In this document: one piece after another, positions 1 through 7,241 of the stretch
Layout: each line of letters opens with the position of its first letter
How positions within the stretch are numbered: position 1 is the first letter of the stretch
DNA from: a virus
DNA: 41,789 bases
Strand: one strand, 5' to 3'
IMG/VR virus record: IMGVR_UViG_3300036829_000034
Location: 1 to 41,789 of that record
Position numbers and translations under genes: made by a program
Notes under the pieces: model-generated
The model's database searches: none
Told to the model about the DNA's origin: nothing
The model's input: the letters and a program-made list of their open reading frames with translations, nothing else

Positions 1-87
1 GGCACCAGCGGCCAGGGCCCGTCAGCCGAGAACGCCCCCCGGTACAAGCAGCTGCTGGACAAGCTCGCAAAGGCGGTCGGCCGATGA
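1..87 (+). CDS. C-terminal end of an unknown protein (partial)
   Basis: Only the last 28 codons are in the window, ending ...KLAKAVGR and a TGA at 85-87. The tail is Lys/Leu-rich and probably helical. The stop overlaps the start of the next gene (ATGA), so it is the upstream member of the same operon. Nothing identifies its function. Confidence 0.6.
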   Translation, partial: GTSGQGPSAENAPRYKQLLDKLAKAVGR

Positions 88-281
88 CCGCCGTCTGCCA
101 CCTCACCAGCACCCAGCTCGCCGAGCGACTCGGCGTCACCGAGCAGGCGCTCAAGGAATGGCGGCGCGACGGACGCGGCCCGAACTACATCCAGGACGGC
201 CGCAAGTTCATCCGCTACCCGCTCGCCGAGGTCGTGGCGTGGGAGAAGTCCCGCCTCGTCCGCACCAGCCAAGCCGCATGA
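84..281 (+). CDS. Small helix-turn-helix DNA-binding protein (excisionase/MerR-like)
   Basis: This 65-residue protein is almost entirely one winged HTH of the helix_turn_helix_17/excisionase type. The segment TSTQLAERLGVTEQALKEW is helix-turn-helix, and the following basic wing (GPNYIQDGRKFIRYPLAEV) is the usual motif of Xis-like proteins. In phages such proteins act as excisionases or small transcription regulators, and the sequence does not separate these roles. It starts by ATGA overlap with the upstream gene and is followed by two hairpins, so it may close a leading transcript. No integrase is visible, so a role as excisionase is unproven. Confidence 0.75.
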   Translation: MTAVCHLTSTQLAERLGVTEQALKEWRRDGRGPNYIQDGRKFIRYPLAEVVAWEKSRLVRTSQAA

Positions 282-285
282 AAAA

Positions 286-336
286 GCGCCCCGCCGTCGT
301 GAGCGGCGGGACGCGCCCGGCAGGAGCAACGCCGGG
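286..336 (+). terminator. Two tandem hairpins, possible terminator or attenuator
   Basis: In the short gap after the HTH gene, CCCGCCG (290-296) pairs with CGGCGGG (304-310) across a 7-base loop, extended by GCG/CGC beyond one mismatch. CCCGGC (316-321) pairs with GCCGGG (331-336). There is no T-run, as is common for actinobacterial terminators, so termination is only an inference. Confidence 0.4.
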
Positions 337-363
337 ACAGCCCCCAACCTACAGGAGCGCGCA

Positions 364-825
364 ATGAGCAACACAGAAATGGCACCTGAGCGCCGCATGG
401 AGCCGCGCGTGGAGTTCGTCGCATCCCTCGACAGCCTCCAGGCGGCGACGCTGCTCGCCTACATCGCCGGGTACCGCCCGGAAGCGTTCGACGAGGCCGT
501 CAAGGCGTGGGCGGCCGTCTGGCTGCCGCGCCCGGCCGACGAGGCCGTCGCCGAAGAGCCGGCCTGCCCCAGCATCCGAGATGGCATGAAGTGCACGCGG
601 ACGGTCACGGCCGACGGCCACCCGGGCCTGCACATGGACGCCGACGGTAACACCTGGACGCGCGGCGACGACAGCGGCGACATCGTGACTGTGCCCGTTG
701 CGTGCCCTGAGGCCGACCCGTTCAGCGGCGACGTCTGCGTCCTGAATGCAGGCCACGGCCCGGTGCACGAGATGCCCGACGGCCAGACGTGGACCTTCGC
801 TGACGAGGCCGGGAGCCGGGTGTGA
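364..825 (+). CDS. Hypothetical early phage protein with Cys/His pairs
   Basis: A 153-residue acidic protein with an AGGAG ribosome site upstream. The N-terminal half (about residues 12-60) is predicted helical. The C-terminal half holds two similar segments, around CPSIRDGMKCTRTVTADGHPGLH and CPEADPFSGDVCVLNAGHGPVH, each with two Cys and a GH..(L/V)H. This looks like a duplicated small metal-binding repeat of the kind seen in Streptomyces phage proteins. No catalytic motif is seen. The stop overlaps the next start (GTGA). Confidence 0.65.
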   Translation: MSNTEMAPERRMEPRVEFVASLDSLQAATLLAYIAGYRPEAFDEAVKAWAAVWLPRPADEAVAEEPACPSIRDGMKCTRTVTADGHPGLHMDADGNTWTRGDDSGDIVTVPVACPEADPFSGDVCVLNAGHGPVHEMPDGQTWTFADEAGSRV

Positions 826-978
826 AGACCATCGGACAGACCGCCTACGAGCGGCACAACCGGCGCAACGCCGAGGCCCCGGACTGGGCTCTCCTGCCGG
901 CCCGGTGAGCGCCGCCACTGGGAGAACACCGCCGCCGCCGTCCTCGAGTTCGCCACCGCAGACGGGAGCCGGGCGTGA
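822..978 (+). pseudogene. Small actinophage early protein split by a one-base insertion
   Basis: From GTG 822 a 28-residue frame (VKTIGQTAYERHNRRN...LLPAR) stops at 906-908. The next frame, entered one base later (GAG at 907), continues ERRHWENTAAAVLEFA and ends at 976-978. Removing one C from the CCC run at 901-903 joins them into one 51-residue protein. That protein matches the layout of a widespread small actinophage family, which I recall as GQ.AYE...W..L......W...A.AV. The break may be a real mutation, a programmed shift, or a base-calling error in a C run. Confidence 0.55.
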
Positions 979-1127
979 TCCTCACGACCTCCTCCGGCGG
1001 CGGCGCCTGGATCGTCGGCGCCTACATCATCGCCGTCTGGACCCTCGCCTCGGTCGCCACCGGCGTGTGGCAGCCCATCCCCGCCGCTATCCGAATCGTC
1101 CACCGCGTCTCCGGGAGGCAGCAGTGA
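975..1127 (+). CDS. Small single-pass membrane protein
   Basis: A 50-residue frame from GTG 975 (overlapping the preceding stop by GTGA) to TGA 1125-1127. Residues about 9-33 (AWIVGAYIIAVWTLASVATG) form one strong transmembrane segment, followed by a basic tail. Its overlaps on both sides support expression. Function is unknown; small membrane proteins of early phage operons sometimes affect exclusion or lysis timing, but nothing here shows that. Confidence 0.55.
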   Translation: MILTTSSGGGAWIVGAYIIAVWTLASVATGVWQPIPAAIRIVHRVSGRQQ

Positions 1128-1465
1128 GCACCAAAGAGAAGCCCCTCACCCCCGAAGAGCGCGACCGGCTCGCCGCCGGAAAGGCCGCCTTCGAGGTGTG
1201 GTCGCAGCGGTTCGACGGCCGCATGGTCGAGGACTGGGATAAAGACCTCGCCGACAGCGAGCGCCAGGACTGGGCGGACATCGCTGAGGCCGCCTCCGAC
1301 GAGATCGCCGCGCACGTCAACCTGGAACGCGACGCCAGGATTCAGCACCTCGAAGAGCTGCTTACCGAAGTGCTCTGGGCGGTCGGCGAGTGGTCCGGGT
1401 TCGGCGAAGACAAGGCGCGGATCGCCGAATGGCGCAAGCGCGCCGCAATCGAGGTGCAGTCATGA
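1124..1465 (+). CDS. Hypothetical helical early protein
   Basis: A 113-residue charged protein starting at GTG 1124 (GTGA overlap) and ending at 1465. It is rich in Glu, Ala, Arg and Trp (AFEVWSQRF, DWADIAEAASDEI, LLWAVGEWSGF), with several amphipathic helices, and resembles small unknown actinophage proteins. No metal-binding or catalytic motif is seen. The stop overlaps the start of the following membrane protein by ATGA. Confidence 0.6.
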   Translation: MSTKEKPLTPEERDRLAAGKAAFEVWSQRFDGRMVEDWDKDLADSERQDWADIAEAASDEIAAHVNLERDARIQHLEELLTEVLWAVGEWSGFGEDKARIAEWRKRAAIEVQS

Positions 1466-1857
1466 CCGCCAACGGCAGTCCCTCCGACCTGGTCGCTGTC
1501 GTCACCGGCGTGGCCGTCCTGCTCATCATCGCCGTCATCTACGCCGTCCTGACCGCCGAGCCCGGCGGGAACCATCACGCGCCGCGCACGCCGCTGCGCG
1601 TCCGGGTCGGCGAGCTGGCGGCATCCGCTGCCAGGTCCGCGTACGCCCACCTGATCCTCGTGCTCCAGCTGCTCGCCTGGGACCCCCGGGACGCGAAGCC
1701 GGACGTGCCCACTGAGCGCGGGGACCTGCCTGTGACGGAGGCCGGGCAGGTCCCCGACACCACGCTCGGCGCCCCGCAGGCCGCACGCAGGCCCGAACTG
1801 GACGACACGCGCAGCGACATGCTCGCCATCGGCAGCGGGACGGAGGCGACGCTGTGA
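1462..1857 (+). CDS. Small membrane protein with one N-terminal TM helix
   Basis: A 131-residue protein from ATG 1462, chosen because it overlaps the previous stop (ATGA). Residues about 9-30 (LVAVVTGVAVLLIIAVIYAVL) form a clear transmembrane helix. The rest has a second mildly hydrophobic stretch (AHLILVLQLLAW, about residues 65-76) and a hydrophilic Pro/Asp-rich tail. Function unknown. Confidence 0.6.
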   Translation: MTANGSPSDLVAVVTGVAVLLIIAVIYAVLTAEPGGNHHAPRTPLRVRVGELAASAARSAYAHLILVLQLLAWDPRDAKPDVPTERGDLPVTEAGQVPDTTLGAPQAARRPELDDTRSDMLAIGSGTEATL

Positions 1858-2069
1858 CCGCGATCTCGTACCGCGAGTACAAGCTGCTGTGCGACTGGCC
1901 CGGCTGCTACCGCGATTTCGGCTGGATGCAGCGGGAAATATCCCGCGCGGACGTGCGCAAGCTGGCCGTGAAAGTCGGCTGGACGCACGTGCATGAGCCG
2001 GGCGCGGCGCGCAACTGGGACAAGGACTTCTGCCCCCTGCACAAGCCGGAGACGGAGGCCAAGCCATGA
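1854..2069 (+). CDS. Small Cys-containing hypothetical protein
   Basis: A 71-residue protein, GTGA-overlapped upstream and ATGA-overlapped downstream. It has Cys in LLCDWPGCYRDF and FCPLHKPE plus conserved-looking His (WTHVHEPG). The C..C..H..C..H arrangement resembles a treble-clef or zinc-ribbon fold like other small proteins in this run. Metal binding is inferred from spacing only. Confidence 0.6.
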   Translation: MTAISYREYKLLCDWPGCYRDFGWMQREISRADVRKLAVKVGWTHVHEPGAARNWDKDFCPLHKPETEAKP

Positions 2070-2263
2070 CGCAGATCCCCGACCTCATCCCCGCCGGAGA
2101 CGGCGAAATCGACGCCGAAGACGCGCTCTGGGCTGAGCAATGCATCACCCGGCACGCCCGGGACGCCTACGACGAAGCCCTCCTGATGGAGATATGCGGC
2201 ATCGCCCCGTACCGGCGCGCAACACCCCCCACCTACATGTACGGAAGGAGGCGGGAACCGTGA
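2066..2263 (+). CDS. Hypothetical 65-residue protein
   Basis: An acidic small protein starting MTQIPDLIPAGDGEIDAED and ending with a basic tail. It has no recognised domain. The only support for its being a gene is the ATGA overlap on its left, the GTGA overlap on its right and its codon usage in the same operon. Confidence 0.5.
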   Translation: MTQIPDLIPAGDGEIDAEDALWAEQCITRHARDAYDEALLMEICGIAPYRRATPPTYMYGRRREP

Positions 2264-2544
2264 GCGCCGCCTGCACGCCCCGTTGCGGCCGGGAGATGAC
2301 CCGCTACGAGGTCGCCGGGCGTGAAGCCAACCCCGGCGCGGCCGCCTGGTGCGGACGGCCGGAAGGCCACCCGGGGAAGTGCCGCACCCGCGAGTCGCTG
2401 CACCGCGCCGCACAGGCCATGCTGCGCCGGCGTACCGAACGGTACCGGGCCGCGCGCATCGCCGGTCTCTCCTGCGCCGACGCCAAGAAGGCCGCAAAGA
2501 GCGGCCGCCAGTTCGCCCGGGTACTCGGGGAGGTCGCAGCATGA
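2260..2544 (+). CDS. Small basic Cys/His protein
   Basis: A 94-residue basic protein starting at GTG 2260 behind an AAGGAGG-type ribosome site (2243-2249). The N-terminal part has Cys residues (ACTPRCG, WCGRPEGHPGKC) spaced like a zinc-binding knuckle; the C-terminal half (about residues 45-90) is a basic helical stretch including RYRAARIAGLSCADAKKAA. A nucleic-acid-binding role is plausible but not shown. Confidence 0.55.
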   Translation: MSAACTPRCGREMTRYEVAGREANPGAAAWCGRPEGHPGKCRTRESLHRAAQAMLRRRTERYRAARIAGLSCADAKKAAKSGRQFARVLGEVAA

Positions 2545-2819
2545 TCTGGGTCTACATCGGCACCGGCTGGTGCGTCACGGGCGTCATGTCCGCCGCCGCC
2601 ATCGGCCTCTACGCCGACCAGCAGCAGCGGGCACGCCGCCTCCCGTCGGCTCGCAAGTTCCGCCGCGCCCTGCGCCACGCCCGCGCTGGCGACGCCGTCG
2701 ACTGCGTCCGCTGCAGCCAGCCGCCGAGCTGGAACGCCTCGCAGTTCATGTGCGCCTGCATCTACCGCGAATGGTGCGGCGCGTCTGTCTGCCTCGCCGA
2801 CGCAGAGGAGATTTCTTGA
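2541..2819 (+). CDS. Small membrane-anchored Cys-rich protein
   Basis: A 92-residue protein from ATG 2541 (ATGA overlap). Residues 2-24 (WVYIGTGWCVTGVMSAAAIGL) form a transmembrane helix. A basic linker follows, then a Cys-rich domain (CVRCSQPP...CACIYREWC...C) that looks like a small zinc ribbon. A membrane anchor joined to a zinc ribbon is unusual, and its function is not recognised. Confidence 0.55.
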   Translation: MIWVYIGTGWCVTGVMSAAAIGLYADQQQRARRLPSARKFRRALRHARAGDAVDCVRCSQPPSWNASQFMCACIYREWCGASVCLADAEEIS

Positions 2820-3253
2820 CCGCCATCCTCATCCCGACCGCCAGCGAAGCTGCCCGGTTCTGGGCCAAGGTCGACAAGTCCGGCGACTGCTGGATGTGGA
2901 TCGCAAGCACCGATTGTCGCGGCTACGGGCAGATCAAGTGGGGCGCTCGCGTCCGCAAGGCTCACCAGGTCGCCTACGAGATCTGCGTTGGCCCGATCCC
3001 TGAGGGGACTGAGCTTGACCATCTGTGCCGCGTTCCCGCGTGCGTCAATCCCGCCCATCTGGAGCCGGTAAGTCACCGCGAGAACTATGCGCGCGGCGCA
3101 AGCCGGTCGGCTAACGCCCTTCGGACCAACGTCTGCATCAACGGCCACGAGTTCACCCCCGCGAACACGCGAATCCGGAAGGGCGGATCGCGGGTGTGCA
3201 TCGAGTGCGCCCGCAAGCGGACGCGCGAGTGGCGTGCAGGGAGGGCGGCATGA
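2816..3253 (+). CDS. HNH endonuclease (HNH_3, homing-type)
   Basis: A 145-residue protein from TTG 2816, chosen for its TTGA overlap with the previous stop. Residues 12-35 carry FWAKVDKSGDCWMW and the GYG element, and about 60-85 the HNH core (ELDHLCRVPACVNPAHLEPV, then EN). This is the layout of freestanding HNH_3 homing endonucleases common in phages. The C-terminus adds a Cys pair set (CINGHEF...CIECARKR), probably a zinc ribbon helping DNA binding. It is likely a DNA nicking or cutting enzyme acting as a selfish insertion between early genes. Confidence 0.85.
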   Translation: MTAILIPTASEAARFWAKVDKSGDCWMWIASTDCRGYGQIKWGARVRKAHQVAYEICVGPIPEGTELDHLCRVPACVNPAHLEPVSHRENYARGASRSANALRTNVCINGHEFTPANTRIRKGGSRVCIECARKRTREWRAGRAA

Positions 3254-4191
3254 CCGGCCGACTGATACCGACTGCGACCGAGGAAGAGTGGCTCGAGGCG
3301 CGGCGCCAGCGCATCACCGCATCCGAGATGGCGATCATCCTCGGGCTGTCGTCCTACTCGTCGCCCTACGCCCTCTATCACAGCAAACTCGGCAACCTGC
3401 CGCCGCAGGACGACAGCGTGGCGATGGAACTCGGGCGCCTTTTCGAGCCGTACATCGCGGAGAAGTTCGCCGAGATGTACCCGGAGTTCATGGTGACCGG
3501 CGACGGGCGTCAACTGTACGCCCACCCGGAGCGCGACTGGCTGGCCGCAACGCCCGACCGTCTCGTCACCGAAGGCTCGTACTCGGCTTACGACGCCATC
3601 GCCGTCCTGGAATGCAAGGTCGACGGCGGCAGCGACGAATGGGGCGAAGAGGGCACCGACGAAATCCCCGTTGCGTACAGGTGCCAGGCCCTCATTCAGA
3701 TGGACGTCATGGGCGTCAGCACGGCCTACGTGGCCGCGTTCCGGTGGCAGCAGCGCAAGGTGCGCGTCTATGAGCTCCATATGGATGACGCCGCCCAGGC
3801 CGACCTGAAGCTGATGCGCGCCGAGGCGCGGGACTTCCTGGACCGCCTGGACCTCGGCGACGAACCGGACGTCGACTGGCGTCCCGCCACGATCGACGCC
3901 CTGAAGACCCTGCACCCGCTCGGCGACGGCGAGGAAACCGCCGAGATCGGCCCGCAGCTCGCTGACTGGTACGAGGCGGCCGTGCGCAACTCCAGGCACT
4001 GGGAGCGGCGCAAGAAGCTCTACGAAGCCCGCATCCGGGAGGCCATGGGCTCCGCGCGCCGCATCGTCCGGAGCGGCCCCGGTCAGGCCCCCGTCGCCCG
4101 CCGCGACGTCTACGACGTCCGCGAGTCGATTCGCAAGCCCTACACCGTCGACAAGCTCGTCAGCACCCCGCCGAAGGAGAAGAAGTCTTGA
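3250..4191 (+). CDS. YqaJ-type viral recombinase exonuclease (lambda Exo family)
   Basis: A 313-residue protein starting at ATG 3250 (ATGA overlap). Family motifs are in order: RITASE near residues 21-26, GRLFEP (E66), TPDRLV (D103), LECK (E121, K123) and RCQALIQMDVMG (Q146). These are the PD-(D/E)XK nuclease residues of YqaJ/lambda exonucleases, which digest the 5' strand of double-stranded ends. The next gene encodes RecT and starts in the stop of this one (TTGA), giving the classic exonuclease/annealase pair for phage recombination and end processing. The C-terminus (about 260-313) is a basic helical extension. Confidence 0.9.
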   Translation: MTGRLIPTATEEEWLEARRQRITASEMAIILGLSSYSSPYALYHSKLGNLPPQDDSVAMELGRLFEPYIAEKFAEMYPEFMVTGDGRQLYAHPERDWLAATPDRLVTEGSYSAYDAIAVLECKVDGGSDEWGEEGTDEIPVAYRCQALIQMDVMGVSTAYVAAFRWQQRKVRVYELHMDDAAQADLKLMRAEARDFLDRLDLGDEPDVDWRPATIDALKTLHPLGDGEETAEIGPQLADWYEAAVRNSRHWERRKKLYEARIREAMGSARRIVRSGPGQAPVARRDVYDVRESIRKPYTVDKLVSTPPKEKKS

Positions 4192-5261
4192 CCACTGTTT
4201 CCCAGGCCGTCGCCACCCGCGAGAACGGCCCCGTCACGCTCATGTGGGGCCGCAAGAAGCACTTCGACGCCGTCCTCCCCGCGCACGTCGACGTGACATC
4301 GTTCCTCGGCACGGCCGCGGGCGCGCTGTACGGCAACAAGGACCTGATGGACGCCGCGACCCGCTCGCCGGACTCCCTCATCGTCGCCCTGATGCGGTGC
4401 GCGGCGCTCGGCCACCAGCCGGGCACCGACGAGTTCTACCTCACCCCGCGCAAGCGCAAGGGCGTCCCGGAGGTCCTCGGCATCGAGGGATACCGGGGCA
4501 TCGTCGAGCGCATGTACCGGTCCGGTGCGGTCGCCTCCGTCGTCGTCCGCGAGGTGTGCGCCGGCGACTCGTTCCGGTACGTGGAAGGCGTGGACGACAA
4601 GCCCGTGCACTCCACCGGCGGCGAGGGCAGCACCGGCGCCGACTTCTTCGGGAAGGACGGCAGCCGCAGCCGCGGCGACATGGTCGGCGTCTACGCCTAC
4701 GCCATCCTCACCACCGGCGCCGTCTCCCGCGTCGTCCTGCTGTCCCGTGACGACGTGCTCGCCGCGAGGGACGCGGGCGGCTACAGCGGGCCTGGCGACT
4801 CCTTCAGCCCGTGGAACCGGATGGACGGCGGGAAGGACCACCCGGAGTTCAAGGGCCGGTCGATGTGGTGGAAGACCGCTGCGCGCCGCCTCGAGCCGTG
4901 GGTGCCCACCTCTGCCGAGTACCGCCGCGAGCAGCTGCGCGCCAGCGCCACCGCGGCCAGCCTCACCGCGCCGCAGCCGCACCAGCCGTCGCCGACGGTC
5001 GCGCCGCCGCCGGAAGACGGCATCGTCGATGCCGAGCTCGTCGACGAAACCCAGCAGGACGAGTACCCGCACTGGGCCGACGCCGCCCACCGCAACCAGG
5101 CGAAGCGGCTCAAGCTGACCGGCGACGAGCTCGACCGCGCCGCCGTCCTCGCCTCCGGCGACCTCGAGGCGCTGACCGGCATCCTCGCCGGGTTCAGCAG
5201 CCGCGGGGACCTGGTCGCCGCCCTCGCCGAAGCCACGCAGGGAGCGACCGATGGCCAGTGA
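4188..5261 (+). CDS. recT: RecT-family single-strand annealing protein
   Basis: A 357-residue protein from TTG 4188, coupled to the exonuclease gene. The RecT core spans about residues 35-235, with the family features ALMRCAALGHQPGTDEFYLTP and LGIEGYRGIVERMYRSG, then WNRM and SMWWKTAARRLEPWVP. A Pro-rich linker (about 250-275) and an acidic helical tail follow, as in RecT partners that bind SSB. It coats exonuclease-made single strands and anneals them to homologous DNA. No SSB gene is visible nearby, so the host SSB would be used. Confidence 0.92.
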   Translation: MTTVSQAVATRENGPVTLMWGRKKHFDAVLPAHVDVTSFLGTAAGALYGNKDLMDAATRSPDSLIVALMRCAALGHQPGTDEFYLTPRKRKGVPEVLGIEGYRGIVERMYRSGAVASVVVREVCAGDSFRYVEGVDDKPVHSTGGEGSTGADFFGKDGSRSRGDMVGVYAYAILTTGAVSRVVLLSRDDVLAARDAGGYSGPGDSFSPWNRMDGGKDHPEFKGRSMWWKTAARRLEPWVPTSAEYRREQLRASATAASLTAPQPHQPSPTVAPPPEDGIVDAELVDETQQDEYPHWADAAHRNQAKRLKLTGDELDRAAVLASGDLEALTGILAGFSSRGDLVAALAEATQGATDGQ

Positions 5262-5769
5262 CCTCGATCAGGCGTTCATCATCAACGGCGACGACCTGCG
5301 CATCGCGCTCGGGCGCTGCGCCTATTGGTTCCGCGACGACGCCAAGCGCGAGTACATCGGGACGCTGATGTTCCCCGAAGAGGTCGCTCCGGTCGTGCTG
5401 AGTGAAATCGCCATTCCGTACGAGGCGCGCACGGCCGACGTCCAGGCCCTCGCCCGCGTGCTGCGCGACTATGCCGTAGGCATCCGGAATCCGGTGCCCG
5501 GCGCCGTGGACGGCACCGCCGTCGGCAAGGTCGTCAACCCGGAAACGCTTGCCGAGACGCTGCTCGAGGAGATGGACGGGAAGCCGCACCCGATGCCCGC
5601 GCCGCCCGACTGGGACGGCGGCCTCACCGGCATCGACGATCCGGAACTCGACGCCCTGCACGCCATCAAGGACGCCCTCTACGGCCTGGACGCCGACGCG
5701 CAGCGCCGCCTCATCCGCTACTGGGCCGCCCGGGTCGACGCCGCCATCGTCTGCGGCGACCCGTTCTAA
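5251..5769 (+). CDS. Hypothetical protein downstream of recT
   Basis: A 172-residue acidic protein whose ATG at 5251 overlaps the end of recT by 11 bases. It has no recognised motif. The N-terminal part (ALGRCAYWFRDDAKREYIG) and the C-terminal helices (ALYGLDADAQRRLIRYWAARV) look like a compact globular fold. It is the last gene before a hairpin, so it likely ends the recombination transcript. Confidence 0.6.
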   Translation: MASDLDQAFIINGDDLRIALGRCAYWFRDDAKREYIGTLMFPEEVAPVVLSEIAIPYEARTADVQALARVLRDYAVGIRNPVPGAVDGTAVGKVVNPETLAETLLEEMDGKPHPMPAPPDWDGGLTGIDDPELDALHAIKDALYGLDADAQRRLIRYWAARVDAAIVCGDPF

Positions 5770-5775
5770 CGCGAA

Positions 5776-5806
5776 GCGGCCCGCGCCGTCCCCCGGCACG
5801 GGCCGC
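5776..5806 (+). terminator. Hairpin after the recombination genes
   Basis: GCGGCCCG (5776-5783) pairs perfectly with CGGGCCGC (5799-5806) around a 15-base loop, just past the stop at 5769 and before the next gene's ribosome site. There is no T-run; it is probably a weak terminator or an mRNA-stability element. Confidence 0.5.
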
Positions 5807-5840
5807 AATCCCCTACAGCAACGAAACGAAAGGCTACCAA

Positions 5841-6413
5841 GTGACCGACATTAAGCAAGAGCGCGACCGGGACGAAGAGGCCCTCAACTTCGCCGTCTGG
5901 ATGAACCACGACCTCAAGGTCCGCGGATGGAAGCGCAGCGACCTCGCCCGGAGAAGCGGCCTCGACTACGCCTACGTCAACCCCATCGCCAAAGGTGACA
6001 CCGTCTACCTCGGCCGCGCCGCGAAGATCGCCGCAGTGCTCGGCCGCACCCTCGACCAGATGATCCAGCCATGGGGCTGCGGCACCTGCAACGGGGAACC
6101 GCCAGCCGGGTTCACCTGCCAGGGTTGCGGCCTCGAGGGAGAACGGAAGTTATGGACCACGCAGAGGTGCCGGAGACGCTGCACTGCGTTTGGTGCGAGA
6201 CCGAGCTCTCCCCTGACGACGCCAAGCCGATTAAGTACGCCCGCAATCCCGACGTATCCGACGCCGAGAACATGCAGTGCCGCGACTTCAAGGCATGCCA
6301 GGAGCGGCAGGACGCCCTCGACGCGGCCCAGCGTGCGCGCGCCGGGATGGCGGGCGAGTCGTGAGCGACCTCGTCATCACCGTCTACGGCACGCCCGCGC
6401 CGCAGGGCAGTAA
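5841..6413 (+). CDS. XRE-type HTH plus zinc-ribbon regulator, apparently with lost stop
   Basis: The real-looking part is residues 1 to about 104: an XRE helix-turn-helix (about 30-70, SDLARRSGLDYAYVNPIAKG, then LAKIAAVLG-like helix) followed by a zinc ribbon (CGTC...CQGCG). Beyond residue 104 the frame runs another 86 codons through the next two genes, with a Pro/Arg/Ser/Thr-rich composition typical of out-of-frame reading. At 6152-6155 the sequence is ATGG; ATGA there would give both this gene's stop and the usual 4-base overlap with the gene at 6152. A single A-to-G change at 6155 would therefore explain the extension. It is a likely repressor or regulator, sitting after a hairpin with its own start. 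Confidence 0.7.
   Translation: MTDIKQERDRDEEALNFAVWMNHDLKVRGWKRSDLARRSGLDYAYVNPIAKGDTVYLGRAAKIAAVLGRTLDQMIQPWGCGTCNGEPPAGFTCQGCGLEGERKLWTTQRCRRRCTAFGARPSSPLTTPSRLSTPAIPTYPTPRTCSAATSRHARSGRTPSTRPSVRAPGWRASRERPRHHRLRHARAAGQ
6152..6364 (+). CDS. Small Cys-rich protein
   Basis: A 70-residue protein from ATG 6152. Cys residues at LHCVWCETEL and later MQCRDFKACQERQ give a C-x2-C ... C-x5-C set, consistent with a zinc ribbon of the kind found in many actinophage proteins. It lies inside the extended reading frame of the XRE gene and overlaps rusA by GTGA. Function unknown. Confidence 0.6.
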   Translation: MDHAEVPETLHCVWCETELSPDDAKPIKYARNPDVSDAENMQCRDFKACQERQDALDAAQRARAGMAGES

Positions 6414-6798
6414 GCGGCACGTCGGCAACGGCGTCATGGTCGAATCCAGCGCCGCCGTCAAGCCGTGGCGCGAGGCCGTCAAGGCAGCCGCGCTGGAGAC
6501 CAGCACACGGACCCTGTCCGGCGCCGTAGAGGTCTGGGCGTGCTTCTACCTCAAGCGGCCGAAGTACCACTACGGCACCGGCCGCAACGCCCTGTACGTC
6601 AAGCCCAGGTACCTCGACGCACGGCCGGACGCGAAGCCCGACCTGGACAAGCTGCTGCGGTCCACGCTCGACGCCCTGTCGGACGCGGGGATATGGCGCG
6701 ATGACTCGCAGGTCGTCCGCATCGAGGCGGGCAAGTGGTGGGCGGACCTCGGCAAGATCCCCGGCGCCACCATCTACGTCCGGGCGGTAGCGCCGTGA
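6361..6798 (+). CDS. rusA: RusA-family Holliday-junction resolvase
   Basis: A 145-residue protein from GTG 6361, within the usual RusA length (about 120-150). It opens with the family's ITVYGTPAPQGSKR strand and has the catalytic aspartates in AKPDLDKLLR (D94, D96) and WRDDSQV (D114/D115). RusA is a homodimeric nuclease that cuts four-way DNA junctions symmetrically with Mg2+. With the exonuclease and RecT it completes a recombination set and would also clear branched replication products before packaging. Confidence 0.9.
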   Translation: MSDLVITVYGTPAPQGSKRHVGNGVMVESSAAVKPWREAVKAAALETSTRTLSGAVEVWACFYLKRPKYHYGTGRNALYVKPRYLDARPDAKPDLDKLLRSTLDALSDAGIWRDDSQVVRIEAGKWWADLGKIPGATIYVRAVAP

Positions 6799-7241
6799 GC
6801 GGACCCCATTGCAACTGCGCCGGCGAATGCCGGGTAACCGAGTGCAAGGAGTGCGGCGTGGCGATCCCGGAAGAGGACAAGCGGCGCATCCTCCACGACC
6901 TGTGCCTGCCATGCAAGGCCGCCATGATCCCGGTCAAGTCCCGGTTCAAGGCCGGGGACCGGGTGCAGATGCACGGCACTCCTGGCCACCAGTTCACCGG
7001 GCACAACCGCCCGGGCAGCCTCGAATACATCGGGTTCCGGGGCACCTTGGAAGGCTGGATCAAGCCGCACCTCATCGGGATCGCCGACGACGGACGTGAA
7101 TGGTACGAGCGTCCCGGCGGCCTCTATCGCGACGGGGAACCAAAGCACGACAGGTTCATTTCCTGCACCTGCTGTCCGGATCCGGTGCCGGAGCCGGTAC
7201 AGGGCGAACTGTTCGCGATGACGAGCGGTGAGGCCGCGTGA
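6795..7241 (+). CDS. Zinc-binding hypothetical protein
   Basis: A 148-residue protein from GTG 6795 (GTGA overlap). The N-terminus is Cys-rich (CNCAGEC, ECKECG, LCLPC, about residues 6-46), giving a zinc-ribbon pair. The middle (about 55-105) is a beta-rich stretch with GDRVQMHGTPG and GREWYERPG, like a small SH3-type barrel. A second Cys group (ISCTCCPDP) lies near the C-terminus. No enzyme motif is seen. Confidence 0.6.
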   Translation: MSGPHCNCAGECRVTECKECGVAIPEEDKRRILHDLCLPCKAAMIPVKSRFKAGDRVQMHGTPGHQFTGHNRPGSLEYIGFRGTLEGWIKPHLIGIADDGREWYERPGGLYRDGEPKHDRFISCTCCPDPVPEPVQGELFAMTSGEAA

